From: Sporomusaceae bacterium
GTDB lineage: Bacteria > Bacillota_C > Negativicutes > Sporomusales_B > UBA7701
Length of the DNA: 38,177 nucleotides
Direction of reading: 5' to 3'
Assembly (NCBI GenBank): GCA_022839045.1
Contig: JALHDI010000010.1
Location: forward strand, 1-38,177
Part shown: one piece after another, positions 1 through 7,882 of the stretch
Numbering within the stretch: position 1 is the first letter of the stretch
Layout: each line of letters begins with the position of its first letter
Made by a program: the position numbers and the translations under genes
Notes under the pieces: generated by a model
Database searches by the model: none
What the model was told of the DNA's origin: nothing
Seen by the model: only the letters and a program-made list of their open reading frames with translations

Positions 1-37
1 CGTGAAAGGGGGGGCGTTTCGGAGCCCGGCGGCGGTA

Positions 38-118
38 TCAGAGGATCTCGCATTTGCCGCCGGCGCAGGATTTATACCGGTCGCAGATCACAATGGCAAT
101 TTTTACGGTTTCTTTCAT
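38..118 (-). pseudogene. Short CGGC-domain-like N-terminus, probably truncated or frameshifted
   Basis: A 26-codon reading frame starts at ATG 118 behind a strong ribosome binding site (AAAAGGAGAG) and stops with TGA at 38-40. The peptide begins MKETVKIAIVICDRY and continues with KSCAGGKC, which resembles the N-terminus of CGGC-domain proteins (Cys-rich, presumed metal-binding). Such proteins normally continue with an L-R-N/E..GAF stretch. Here a similar L-R-N..PF stretch appears further on, but in another frame, close to the window edge, so a frameshift or nonsense mutation is likely. It lies downstream of the nif operon terminator, in the same direction. A genuine 26-residue peptide cannot be excluded. 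Confidence 0.4.
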
Positions 119-263
119 CTTCTCTCTCCTTTTGACCGGTATAGCCGCGGTTACCCGGCCGAGATATTGCTATTAATAAATATATTTCTTACTTTCTGCT
201 CGGATTCCTGCATGCTCAGCGGTGTTTATGGCGGGGAGTCCTTTTCCGCCGGTCGGTGACGGA

Positions 264-297
264 GAAGAAGACTTCGCGAATACGCTAAGTCTTCTTC
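264..297 (-). terminator. Terminator-like hairpin after nifV
   Basis: An 11-bp perfect stem (GAAGAAGACTT with AAGTCTTCTTC) with a 12-nt loop lies about 30 bp beyond the nifV stop. The descending arm on the minus strand is pyrimidine-rich (CTTCTTCTCC), but there is no long U run. It probably ends the nif transcript. The rest of 119-327 is an AT-rich patch (about 165-200) that could hold a promoter for the short gene at 38-118; no clear -35/-10 pair is visible. Confidence 0.5.
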
Positions 298-327
298 TTC
301 GGTGGCGGCGGACGATCGCCGGCGTAG

Positions 328-1464
328 TCAGCAGGCGAGATGGGCCAGGATGATCGCCGCTATTTCGCTGTCGGCGACCGCTCCTTTCTTTTGGGCCGCC
401 CTTCTTTTGACCGCCGCGGCCACCGGGGGCAGCGCCGCCTCGTTCAGCGGCAGGCCGAGCTCCCGGCTCTTATGGAGGAGCGCGGCCTTCCCGGAATGCT
501 TGCCGATGATTATCCGCCTCTCCAGCCCCACATCGGCCGGATCGTAAGGCTCGTAGAGGGCAGGGTTCTTGAGCACCCCGTCGGCATGGATGCCCGATTC
601 GTGATGGAAGATCGCTTGGCCGACGACCGGTTTCCCGGTGGGGATCATCCGCCCTGACGCATCGGCGACATAGCGGCAGAGTTTCTGTAGCCCCGCCTGA
701 TCGTAGCCATCGGCGGCGCCGCTGTGGCGCAGGAACATCAGCACTTCCTCCAGCGCGGCGTTGCCGGCCCTTTCGCCCAGGCCGTTGACCGTCACGCTCA
801 GGAAGCGGGCGCCGGCCTTGTGGGCGGCGACCGTGTTGGCGGTGGCCATCCCGAAGTCGTTGTGGGCGTGGACTTCGAGTTCCGCTCCCGTCTCCCGGCG
901 CAGGCGCTCGATCCGGGCGGCCATCGCCAGGGGGTCGAGGATGCCCACCGTGTCGCAGTACCTGACCCGCCGGGCGCCGGCCGCCGTAACGGCGCGGATG
1001 TATTCCAGCAGGAAGGCTTCGTCGGCCCGCGAGGCATCCTCCATGCCGACGGAGATGTACAGGCCGTGCTTGCGGGCATACGCCACCGCCGTGATGGTGT
1101 TGACCAGCACCACGGCCTGCGACACCCTCAGTTTATCGCGAATATGCAGGTCGGAAACCGGGCTGGATATTTCGACGGCGTCCACTCCGCAGGCGACGGC
1201 CGCGGCGATATCGTCGACGGTGGCCCGGCACCAGGCCATGATGCTGGCCTTCAGGCCGGCGGCGGCGATCATCCTGACGGCGTCGGCCTCCTCGCCGCCC
1301 ATGGCGGGCGTGCCGGCCTCGATCTGGTCGACGCCCACGTCGTCGAGCAGCCGGGCGATGGCCAGTTTTTCGGCTTTGCCGAACGCGACCCCCGCCGTCT
1401 GCTCGCCGTCCCGCAGGGTGGTGTCAACAACATATACCGCCTTGCCCGGCGAAAGTTCGCCCAT
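328..1464 (-). CDS. nifV: Homocitrate synthase NifV
   Basis: Condenses acetyl-CoA with 2-oxoglutarate to homocitrate, the organic ligand of the iron-molybdenum cofactor. The 378-residue protein has the usual family length. It starts MGELSPGKAVYVVDTTLRDG, where DTTLRDGEQ is the signature of the DRE-TIM metallolyase family (Arg and Asp bind substrate and metal). Further on it has the metal-binding HAHND motif and the NGLGERAGN segment. The frame is open upstream, but ATG 1464 is chosen because the protein fold begins here. The start lies 41 bp inside the end of the preceding anfO-like gene, so translational coupling is likely. Last gene of the nif operon. Confidence 0.95.
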   Translation of the reverse strand: MGELSPGKAVYVVDTTLRDGEQTAGVAFGKAEKLAIARLLDDVGVDQIEAGTPAMGGEEADAVRMIAAAGLKASIMAWCRATVDDIAAAVACGVDAVEISSPVSDLHIRDKLRVSQAVVLVNTITAVAYARKHGLYISVGMEDASRADEAFLLEYIRAVTAAGARRVRYCDTVGILDPLAMAARIERLRRETGAELEVHAHNDFGMATANTVAAHKAGARFLSVTVNGLGERAGNAALEEVLMFLRHSGAADGYDQAGLQKLCRYVADASGRMIPTGKPVVGQAIFHHESGIHADGVLKNPALYEPYDPADVGLERRIIIGKHSGKAALLHKSRELGLPLNEAALPPVAAAVKRRAAQKKGAVADSEIAAIILAHLAC

Positions 1465-2104
1465 CGCCCGCCCCCCCCTCCCGGTCGGCGCTGATGATGA
1501 TCCTGGTCTCTCTTTCGCCGGCTTTCTCGCTCGTCCAGGCGAACGCCCCGGTCTCCAGGTCCAGCTCCAGCCAGGGCGGGATGTGGTCGCATACGACCTC
1601 GAGGAGGGTGAAGCGCCCCCGGCGGAGGAACGGCTGCAGAACATGCTTGGTGGTGATGCCGGCGTTCCTGGCCTGGATTTCTTTCAGGGAGATGAAATAA
1701 TGCCCGGGGGCCTTCTCGGTCGGGCCAAGCGGCACAGGGGCGGAGGCCGGCGTCGCGGCTTTCGCCGCTTTCTCCAGTTCTTCCCCGGCCCACACCTCTT
1801 CGAGGTAGGCAAGGGGCTCGCCGGACTGCTCCCAGATGTTGAAGCCGGCTTTCTCCAGTTCGTAATACGGCACGCCTGACAGGGAGCGGGCCACGAAGAT
1901 GCGGCACTCGCCGAGGAAAGACAGCAGTCCGGCCAGTTGACGCCGGAGCCCCTTCAGCCCTTCGGCGGCGTTCAGCGTGAAAGCCGTTTCCCGTTCCACC
2001 GTCCAGGTCTTTTGCCGGCGGCGGTAGACGCGCACCAGCCCCGGCTCGCCGAACGCTCCCGTCAGGCCGTTATTGTCAAGGAATACCGCTACCTCCCGCG
2101 CCAT
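1424..2104 (-). CDS. AnfO-like nitrogenase accessory protein
   Basis: The 226-residue protein begins MAREVAVFLDNNGLTGAFGE and contains GLKGLRRQLAGLLSFLGECR, IFVARSLSGVPYYELEKAGF and NIWE. This pattern matches the AnfO family, first described beside the iron-only nitrogenase genes of Azotobacter. Its biochemical role is unknown. The C-terminal part (from about residue 125) carries a second segment, beginning with GHYFISLKEIQARNAGITTK. It sits between the ferredoxin gene and nifV in an operon that encodes a molybdenum enzyme, so the anf name reflects homology only. The last 41 bp overlap nifV. The start ATG 2104 has an AAGGGGGGGACGAT-type ribosome binding site. Confidence 0.75.
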   Translation of the reverse strand: MAREVAVFLDNNGLTGAFGEPGLVRVYRRRQKTWTVERETAFTLNAAEGLKGLRRQLAGLLSFLGECRIFVARSLSGVPYYELEKAGFNIWEQSGEPLAYLEEVWAGEELEKAAKAATPASAPVPLGPTEKAPGHYFISLKEIQARNAGITTKHVLQPFLRRGRFTLLEVVCDHIPPWLELDLETGAFAWTSEKAGERETRIIISADREGGAGDGRTFAGQGGICC

Positions 2105-2126
2105 AATCGTCCCCCCCTTTCCTTGA

Positions 2127-2435
2127 TTAGATGGCCAGCCGTTCGACGACCCGGCCGCCTTCGATGTGCGTGTCGAGGATTTCCGCCACGTCGGCGGGGA
2201 CGACCGAGCCGTACCAGACGTTGCCGGGGTGGACGACGACGACCGGTCCCTTCTCGCAGACGCCGAAGCAGCCGGTGTTGGTGACGAAAACCCGGCCGCC
2301 CAGCTCCCGCTCCTCGATCTCTTCCAGGAACCTGGCCATGATGTCCACGCCGCCCTTGGTATGGCAGAAGCCCTTCTGGACGCCGCCGATGCGCGAGCTG
2401 GTGCAGACGAAGATGTGATAATCGGGTTTTTTCAT
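2127..2435 (-). CDS. Thioredoxin-fold [2Fe-2S] ferredoxin
   Basis: A 102-residue electron carrier of the thioredoxin-like [2Fe-2S] ferredoxin family (Clostridium pasteurianum 2Fe-2S ferredoxin, Azotobacter Shethna protein I). Cluster ligands are visible as HIFVCTSSRIGGVQKGFC near the N-terminus and NTGCFGVCEKGP in the middle. In C. pasteurianum the relative lies beside nif genes and binds the MoFe protein, so a nitrogenase-related role is plausible. ATG 2435 is preferred over an upstream in-frame ATG because AAAGGAGAG lies 8-9 nt before it. It follows nifB closely: nifB's stop (2450) lies 14 bp before this start. Confidence 0.9.
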   Translation of the reverse strand: MKKPDYHIFVCTSSRIGGVQKGFCHTKGGVDIMARFLEEIEERELGGRVFVTNTGCFGVCEKGPVVVVHPGNVWYGSVVPADVAEILDTHIEGGRVVERLAI

Positions 2436-2449
2436 CGCTCTTCTCTCCT

Positions 2450-3694
2450 TTAGCTGCACTTTTCCTGCCGCAGCGCGGCTACGGCCTGCTGCAGCCCGTG
2501 CTCGACGGTGAAGCAGGCTTCGATGCTCAAGATGCCGTGGCGGCGCAGGCGCTCGACCGCCTGGCGGCCGATGCGCATCGAGAGGACGGCGTCGCAGTCC
2601 TCCAGGACGCCGATGACCGCCTCCTTGTTGTCGGCTTCGCCGCAGTCGGCCGGTCCGCCGCAGTATTTGTCCACCCGCCTGGTGCCCACCAGCTCGAAGC
2701 CGCGATCGGTCGTCAGGTAGACGAGGAATTCCTCGGCCTGCCCGAAGTGGAGGTCAACCAGACGCCCGTGCCTGGAGGCCACGGCGATTTTATAGGGCCG
2801 GGGCGCGGGGGGCACAGCGGCCGCGGACTGGCAGCCCCGGCCGAACTCGGCCGAGCGGTCCTCGGCGAGCAGGCCGACGGCATCGGCCCGGCATTGGCGG
2901 CAATGACGCATCTGGCGGATGTCGAGCTGGCAGAGGTCCCGCATCGCCGTAACTTCCTTCATGCTCGTCTGGGGCAAGTACTCGAAGGCGCTGCCGGGGG
3001 CGGGGATCATCGGCATGATGTTGGTGACGAAGACGCCGAGGTCTTTGACGGTCTTGACGACCGCCGGGATATGCCGGTCGTTCACGCCGCCGATCATGAC
3101 GATGTTCACTTTGACCAGCACCCCGCCCGCCACCAGGGCGGCGATGCCGGCGAGCTGCCTGGCCAGCAGCAGCTCGGCGCCGGCCCGGCCGCTGTAGGTC
3201 TCCCCCTTGTAGGTGACCTGGCGGTAGATGGCGGCGCCGATATCCGGGTCGACGCAGTTGACCGTCACCGTGACATGGCGGATGCCGAGGGCGATGATTT
3301 CCTGGGCGTACTCGGGCAGCATCAGGCCGTTGGTCGACAGGCAGAAGATTATCGCGGGGTCTTTTGCCCGGACGGTTTCCAGCGTTTCGCGGGTCCGGAG
3401 CCAGTTGGCGAGGGCGTCGCCCGGCCCGGCGATGCCCACGACGCTCAGGTTGGCGATTTTTTCCTTCACCAGGGCGAATTTCGCGCCGGCCTCCGCCGGC
3501 GACAGCACCTCGCTGGTCACGCCGGGCCGGCTTTCGTTGACGCAGTCGTACTTGCGGCTGCAGTAGTTGCAGCTAATATTGCAGGCCGGCGCCACCGGCA
3601 GGTGGAGGCGGGCGAACTTGTGCTGGGCGTCGGCCGAGTAGCAGGGATGCCGTTCGGCGGCCGCCGCCGGATCATCGGTACATAGGCAGCCCAT
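2450..3694 (-). CDS. nifB: NifB, radical SAM FeMo-cofactor core synthase
   Basis: Makes NifB-co, the [8Fe-9S-C] precursor of the nitrogenase cofactor, using S-adenosylmethionine. The 414-residue protein has the radical SAM cluster motif CNISCNYC (CxxxCxxC) at about residues 38-45, followed by SRKYDCVNE. Family-typical stretches such as GIAGPGDALAN follow. From about residue 300 there is a C-terminal NifX/NafY-like domain (KIAVASRHGRLVDLHFGQA), as in two-domain NifB. It starts 6 bp after the nifN stop. In several clostridia nifN and nifB are fused; here they are separate. Confidence 0.96.
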   Translation of the reverse strand: MGCLCTDDPAAAAERHPCYSADAQHKFARLHLPVAPACNISCNYCSRKYDCVNESRPGVTSEVLSPAEAGAKFALVKEKIANLSVVGIAGPGDALANWLRTRETLETVRAKDPAIIFCLSTNGLMLPEYAQEIIALGIRHVTVTVNCVDPDIGAAIYRQVTYKGETYSGRAGAELLLARQLAGIAALVAGGVLVKVNIVMIGGVNDRHIPAVVKTVKDLGVFVTNIMPMIPAPGSAFEYLPQTSMKEVTAMRDLCQLDIRQMRHCRQCRADAVGLLAEDRSAEFGRGCQSAAAVPPAPRPYKIAVASRHGRLVDLHFGQAEEFLVYLTTDRGFELVGTRRVDKYCGGPADCGEADNKEAVIGVLEDCDAVLSMRIGRQAVERLRRHGILSIEACFTVEHGLQQAVAALRQEKCS

Positions 3695-3700
3695 CTGTCG

Positions 3701-5098
3701 TCACCTCGCTTGGGCCGTAGCCACGTGCAGCCGGCGGCCTTTGTAGTATTCGTCGTAGAGCTTGGTCCGGTAGGAGTGGTGTTTCGCGTCCAGCAGCGTG
3801 TTGGTGATGCGGTCGAGGAGGTTCGCCGTCCCCGTGTAGCCGACCGAGAGGATGCGCTGGCCGCCGATGCGGTCGAGGATGGGGAAGCCCAGCCTGACCA
3901 GCGGGATGCCTTCCTTCTCGGTCAGATAGCGGCCGTCGGAGGGCCCGATGGCGACGTTGACCCCGGCCGCGGCGCTGCGGAAACGGATTTCGGCGAAATC
4001 GGTCTCGCTGAGGAAATAGCTCGGCTCGGGCGACTCGGCCAGCGCGGCCCTGAAGAGGGAGACCGCTTCGCCGCCGGCCCCGCCGGCGGCCACCACCGTC
4101 GGCCAGATGCCGTTCTCCAGGCAGGTCTTCGTGACGGCGTAGACCAATTCCGGCTCGCCGAAGATGACGCTGCGGCCGGCGAAGTTGTGCTTGTGGGAAT
4201 CGATCATCGCGTCCAGCAGGCGGCCCCGCTCGGCCTGCAGGCTGGCCGGCACCTTCCGGCCGGCGATTTCCCGCAGTTTCCGCAGGAAGAGGTCGGTCGC
4301 CGCCACCCCGATGGGGATGGGCAGGCGGTGGAGGGCGACGCCGTATTCGTCGGCCAGCAGTTGCCCCGGGGAGATGGCCGGCGGCACCGTAACCCCCATC
4401 TCGATGGTCGCCGCCGCCCCGGGCATGGCCCGGATGTCGGCCAGCGCCGTCCCCCCCGGCGCCATCTTGGTGTATTTTTCCGCGTACGGGCGGTCGAGGG
4501 TGTCGGCGAAGTCGGGCAACAGGGTGTACTCTATTTCCATGGCCGCCAGCAGGCGCTTGAGTTCGCGGATGTCGGCCGGGCTGACGTTGGCGGCGATGAT
4601 GTTGATCTTGTCGTGCCTGGGCGTCGGCGCGGCCAGGGCGGCGACGATCTGCCGCAGGGTCAGGTAGTAGCCGTCGGCCTGGCTGCCGCCGTAGCCGGGC
4701 GTGCTCACCGGCACGACGACCAGGTCGGTCAGGCCGCGCTCGGCCAGGTATTCGGCGGCGATCCGCTCGATGTCCTCGCCGATCGTCTCGGCCAGGCAGG
4801 TGGTGAGGATGCCGATGAGGCTCGGGTTGTAGACCTTGCGGATGTTGTCGAGGGCCTGTTTGAGGTTCTCCCCGCCGCCGTAGACGGTACCTTTTTCGCT
4901 CAAGGCCGAGGAGCCGACGTCGATAGGCTCGTTGAAATGCTCGGCGATCGTGCGGCGCATGTAGGTGCTGCAACCCTGGGAGCCGTGGATGAGCACCATC
5001 GATTCCGCCACCCCCTTGAGGGGCAGGATGCCGCCGATGGGCATGCACATATGGCAGGGGTTTTCGCTGACGCTTTTTGCCGCCCGGAGCTCAGCCAT
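3701..5098 (-). CDS. nifN: NifN, cofactor scaffold beta subunit
   Basis: With NifE it forms the scaffold on which NifB-co is matured to FeMo-co. The 465-residue protein is a NifK paralogue: NPCHMCMPIGG and HGSQGCSTYMRR near the N-terminus carry P-cluster-like cysteines, followed by TTCLAETIGEDI. Position directly after nifE and the lack of NifK-specific signatures distinguish it from NifK. Its first eight bases (ATGGCTGA) overlap the end of nifE, so the two are translationally coupled. Confidence 0.93.
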   Translation of the reverse strand: MAELRAAKSVSENPCHMCMPIGGILPLKGVAESMVLIHGSQGCSTYMRRTIAEHFNEPIDVGSSALSEKGTVYGGGENLKQALDNIRKVYNPSLIGILTTCLAETIGEDIERIAAEYLAERGLTDLVVVPVSTPGYGGSQADGYYLTLRQIVAALAAPTPRHDKINIIAANVSPADIRELKRLLAAMEIEYTLLPDFADTLDRPYAEKYTKMAPGGTALADIRAMPGAAATIEMGVTVPPAISPGQLLADEYGVALHRLPIPIGVAATDLFLRKLREIAGRKVPASLQAERGRLLDAMIDSHKHNFAGRSVIFGEPELVYAVTKTCLENGIWPTVVAAGGAGGEAVSLFRAALAESPEPSYFLSETDFAEIRFRSAAAGVNVAIGPSDGRYLTEKEGIPLVRLGFPILDRIGGQRILSVGYTGTANLLDRITNTLLDAKHHSYRTKLYDEYYKGRRLHVATAQAR

Positions 5099-6458
5099 CG
5101 AGATCGCCTCCTGTCTTGACCTGCCGCCAGACGGGCGAGCAGAGGGTGGAATATACTTCGGCCGCGAAGTTCACGGCGCCGGCGAAGCCGGACAGGGGAT
5201 GCTTGCGGTCGTGGTTGTGGTCGATGAAGGCCCGCCCCAGCTTGTAGGCCAGCGGCCGTTCCTTGACCCCGCCGACCAGCAGGTCGGCTCCTTGATCGGT
5301 CATGAATCGCTCCAGCTCCGCCGGGTTGGCGTCGTCGAGGATGACGGTGCCGTCGGCAACCAGGGAGTCGATGGTCTCGTATTCGTCCTTGCGGCCGGTC
5401 TGGGTGCCGACCATGACGACCTCGATGCCCAGCTCGCGGAACTGCTTGATGAGCGAGATGGCCTTGAAGCCGCCGCCCACGTAGACGGCCGCTTTCTTTC
5501 CGGCCAGCCTGGCGCGGTAGCCGTCGATGACCGGCAGGACCTTCGCCGTCTCGCGGGCGATGAGGTCCTCGGCCCGCTCGCTCAGGCTCCCGCCGCCGAG
5601 AGCGGCGGCGATGCGGCGGAGGGAATCGGCGGTGTCGGCCAGCCCCAGGAAGGAGACGCGCATGTAGGGGATGCCGTAGGTTTCCTCCATCCGGCCGGCG
5701 AGGTAGGCCATCGACCCGGCGCACTGGATGATGTTGAGGCGGGCACGGGTGGCTTTCTTGAGTTCGCCGTAGCTAGAATCGCCGGTAAAGACGACGTTGA
5801 CATCGACCCCGATCTGCGCCAGGTAATCGCGAATGATCCACGCTTCGCCGGCCAGGTTGAAGTCGCCGAGATAATTGATGCTCCTGTCCTTACCCACGAG
5901 CGCCGCCTCCGCCGCCGTCCCCGGGGCGATGAGGCGGAACAGCGCGTCGCAGGCCGCCCGGTAGCCGGCGGCCTTGTTGCCGGCGAAGCCGCTCGACTGC
6001 ACGGGGATAACCTCGATGCCGTGGCGGCCGGCGGCCGCTTTGGCCACCGCCTCCAGGTCGTCGCCGATCACGCCGACAATGCAGGTGGAATAGATGAAGA
6101 CGAGCTTGGGACGGTATTTGGCGACGAGCTCGTCGATGGCCGCGGCCAGCTTCTGCTCGCCGCCGAAGATGATGTCCCGCTCCTTGAGATCGGTGGAAAA
6201 ACTGTTGCGGTACAGGTCGGCGCCGCTGGTGAGGCTGCCGCGGATGTCCCAGGTGTAGCTGGCGCAGCCGATGGGGCCGTGCACCAGATGGATGGCGTCG
6301 GTGACGGGATTGAGGACGACGCGGGCCCCGCAGTAGACGCAGGCCCGCTGGCTGACGGCGCCGGCGATGCTGTCGTCGTCGCATTTGAGGCGGCTTATCT
6401 GCCGGCCCTTGGTGGTGATGAAGTCTTGCCGTCCTTCGATCGCTAAAACCTGCGCCAT
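5091..6458 (-). CDS. nifE: NifE, cofactor scaffold alpha subunit
   Basis: The 455-residue NifD paralogue that pairs with NifN in FeMo-co assembly. Diagnostic stretches are QRACVYCGARVVLNPVTDAI and HLVHGPIGCASYTWDIRG, then STCIVGVIGDDLEAV, with cysteines matching the scaffold cluster ligands. ATG 6458 is chosen over an upstream in-frame start because AAGGGAGTG lies 8 nt before it and because MAQVLAIEGRQDF is the natural N-terminus. It begins 34 bp after nifK ends. Confidence 0.94.
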   Translation of the reverse strand: MAQVLAIEGRQDFITTKGRQISRLKCDDDSIAGAVSQRACVYCGARVVLNPVTDAIHLVHGPIGCASYTWDIRGSLTSGADLYRNSFSTDLKERDIIFGGEQKLAAAIDELVAKYRPKLVFIYSTCIVGVIGDDLEAVAKAAAGRHGIEVIPVQSSGFAGNKAAGYRAACDALFRLIAPGTAAEAALVGKDRSINYLGDFNLAGEAWIIRDYLAQIGVDVNVVFTGDSSYGELKKATRARLNIIQCAGSMAYLAGRMEETYGIPYMRVSFLGLADTADSLRRIAAALGGGSLSERAEDLIARETAKVLPVIDGYRARLAGKKAAVYVGGGFKAISLIKQFRELGIEVVMVGTQTGRKDEYETIDSLVADGTVILDDANPAELERFMTDQGADLLVGGVKERPLAYKLGRAFIDHNHDRKHPLSGFAGAVNFAAEVYSTLCSPVWRQVKTGGDLDG

Positions 6459-6492
6459 GATTTTCACTCCCTTTCCCGCCGCCGCGGTATCG

Positions 6493-7881
6493 TTACATAA
6501 CCAGTTCGAAGTCCTCATCGGCCGCGTCGCGGTCCTGCCTGTCGAGCAGCGCGCCGGCGATCATCTCGACCAGCCGCATGGCGCCCCGGTAGCCGACGAC
6601 CGGCAGGTAGGAATGGACGCTGCGGTCGAGGATGGGGAAGCCGACGCGGACGAAGGGGATGTCTTCCGCCCTGGCGATATACTTGCCGTAGGTGTTGCCG
6701 ATCAAGAGGTCGACCGGTTCGTTCTTGATCCACTGGTGAAGGGTGAAGAGGTCGCCGCCCGCCTTGATATTGGCTTTGTGACCAGCCTGGCCGACGATTG
6801 CGGCGATGTCCTCCTCGAAGCTGCCGACATCCGAGCCGATGGCGCCGCCCGGCGTGCCGGTCAGGACATGCACGGGCGCCATGCCGAGACTGACGGCGAA
6901 TTCGGTCAGGCCGGTGACGATGTCGGGGTCGCCGAAGATGGCTACCTTTTTGCCGTGGAAGTGGAAGTGGGTGTCGGTCACGATATCGACCAGTTGGCCG
7001 CGCTCCTCCTCGAGCTCCCACGGCACCTCGCGGACGAAGGCCCGCCGGAGCGCCATCACGAGGGCGTCGGTGGCCTTGATGCCGATCGGCGTCTTGAGGG
7101 TGACGGCCGGCACCTTGCACTTTTTGGCCAGCGCCTCGGCGGCGTCGCTGGCGGCGAACCGGCCGAGGGCCACGGTGAGCTTGCTGTTGCCGCTGTCGCC
7201 CAGTTCGGCCAGCGTCGTCCCGCCCTTGGGGAACATGACGAATTCGCCGGTCATGGGGGTGTCGACGACGCCGCTGGTGTCGGGGAACATGATGAAGGGG
7301 ACGCCCATCAGGCGGGCGATGCGCTTGATCTCCCGCATGTCGCCGGGGTTGACGAAGCCGGGGATGAGGTTGGCCTGGTCCTTCTTGAGGGCGGCGGCGG
7401 CCTCGGCGAAGTAATTGACCATCGCCTTGGTCATGTTGGAGAAGCCGGTGATGTGCGAGCCCTGGTAGCTGGGGGTGTTGGCGTGGAAGACCGCCTTGCC
7501 TTCGGGGATGTCGGCGTCCTTGATGATGCTGGGGATGTCGTCGCCGATCGTCTCGGTCAGGCAGGTGGTGTGGACGGCGATGATATCCGGGTTGTAGATC
7601 TGGAAGATGTTCTTGATGGCCGTCTTGAGGTTGGCGCCGCCGCCGAAGACGGACGCGCCCTCGGTGAAGGAACTGGTCGAAGCCATGATCGGGTCGCGGA
7701 AATGGCGGGTGAGGTGCATGCGGTGGAACGAGCAGCAGCCCTGCGACCCGTGGCTGTGGGGCAGGCAGCCGTGCACCCCCAGGGCGGCATACATGGCGCC
7801 GATGGGCTGGCAGGTCTTGGCGGGGTTGATCATGCCGCCGCTGGTGCGTTCGTTTATTTCCTTGGGGGTTGCGTCAAGCAT
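6493..7881 (-). CDS. nifK: Nitrogenase MoFe protein beta subunit NifK
   Basis: The 462-residue beta subunit of dinitrogenase. P-cluster cysteines are visible in PAKTCQPIGAM, HGSQGCCSFHRMHLTRHF and HTTCLTETIGDDIPSI. It lacks the ~50-residue N-terminal extension of the Azotobacter protein, as in the short clostridial NifK. The nifD stop and the nifK start are separated by a single base (TGA-A-ATG). The ribosome binding site AAGGAGTG lies inside the end of nifD, which favours coupled one-to-one synthesis. Confidence 0.97.
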   Translation of the reverse strand: MLDATPKEINERTSGGMINPAKTCQPIGAMYAALGVHGCLPHSHGSQGCCSFHRMHLTRHFRDPIMASTSSFTEGASVFGGGANLKTAIKNIFQIYNPDIIAVHTTCLTETIGDDIPSIIKDADIPEGKAVFHANTPSYQGSHITGFSNMTKAMVNYFAEAAAALKKDQANLIPGFVNPGDMREIKRIARLMGVPFIMFPDTSGVVDTPMTGEFVMFPKGGTTLAELGDSGNSKLTVALGRFAASDAAEALAKKCKVPAVTLKTPIGIKATDALVMALRRAFVREVPWELEEERGQLVDIVTDTHFHFHGKKVAIFGDPDIVTGLTEFAVSLGMAPVHVLTGTPGGAIGSDVGSFEEDIAAIVGQAGHKANIKAGGDLFTLHQWIKNEPVDLLIGNTYGKYIARAEDIPFVRVGFPILDRSVHSYLPVVGYRGAMRLVEMIAGALLDRQDRDAADEDFELVM

Positions 7882-7882
7882 T

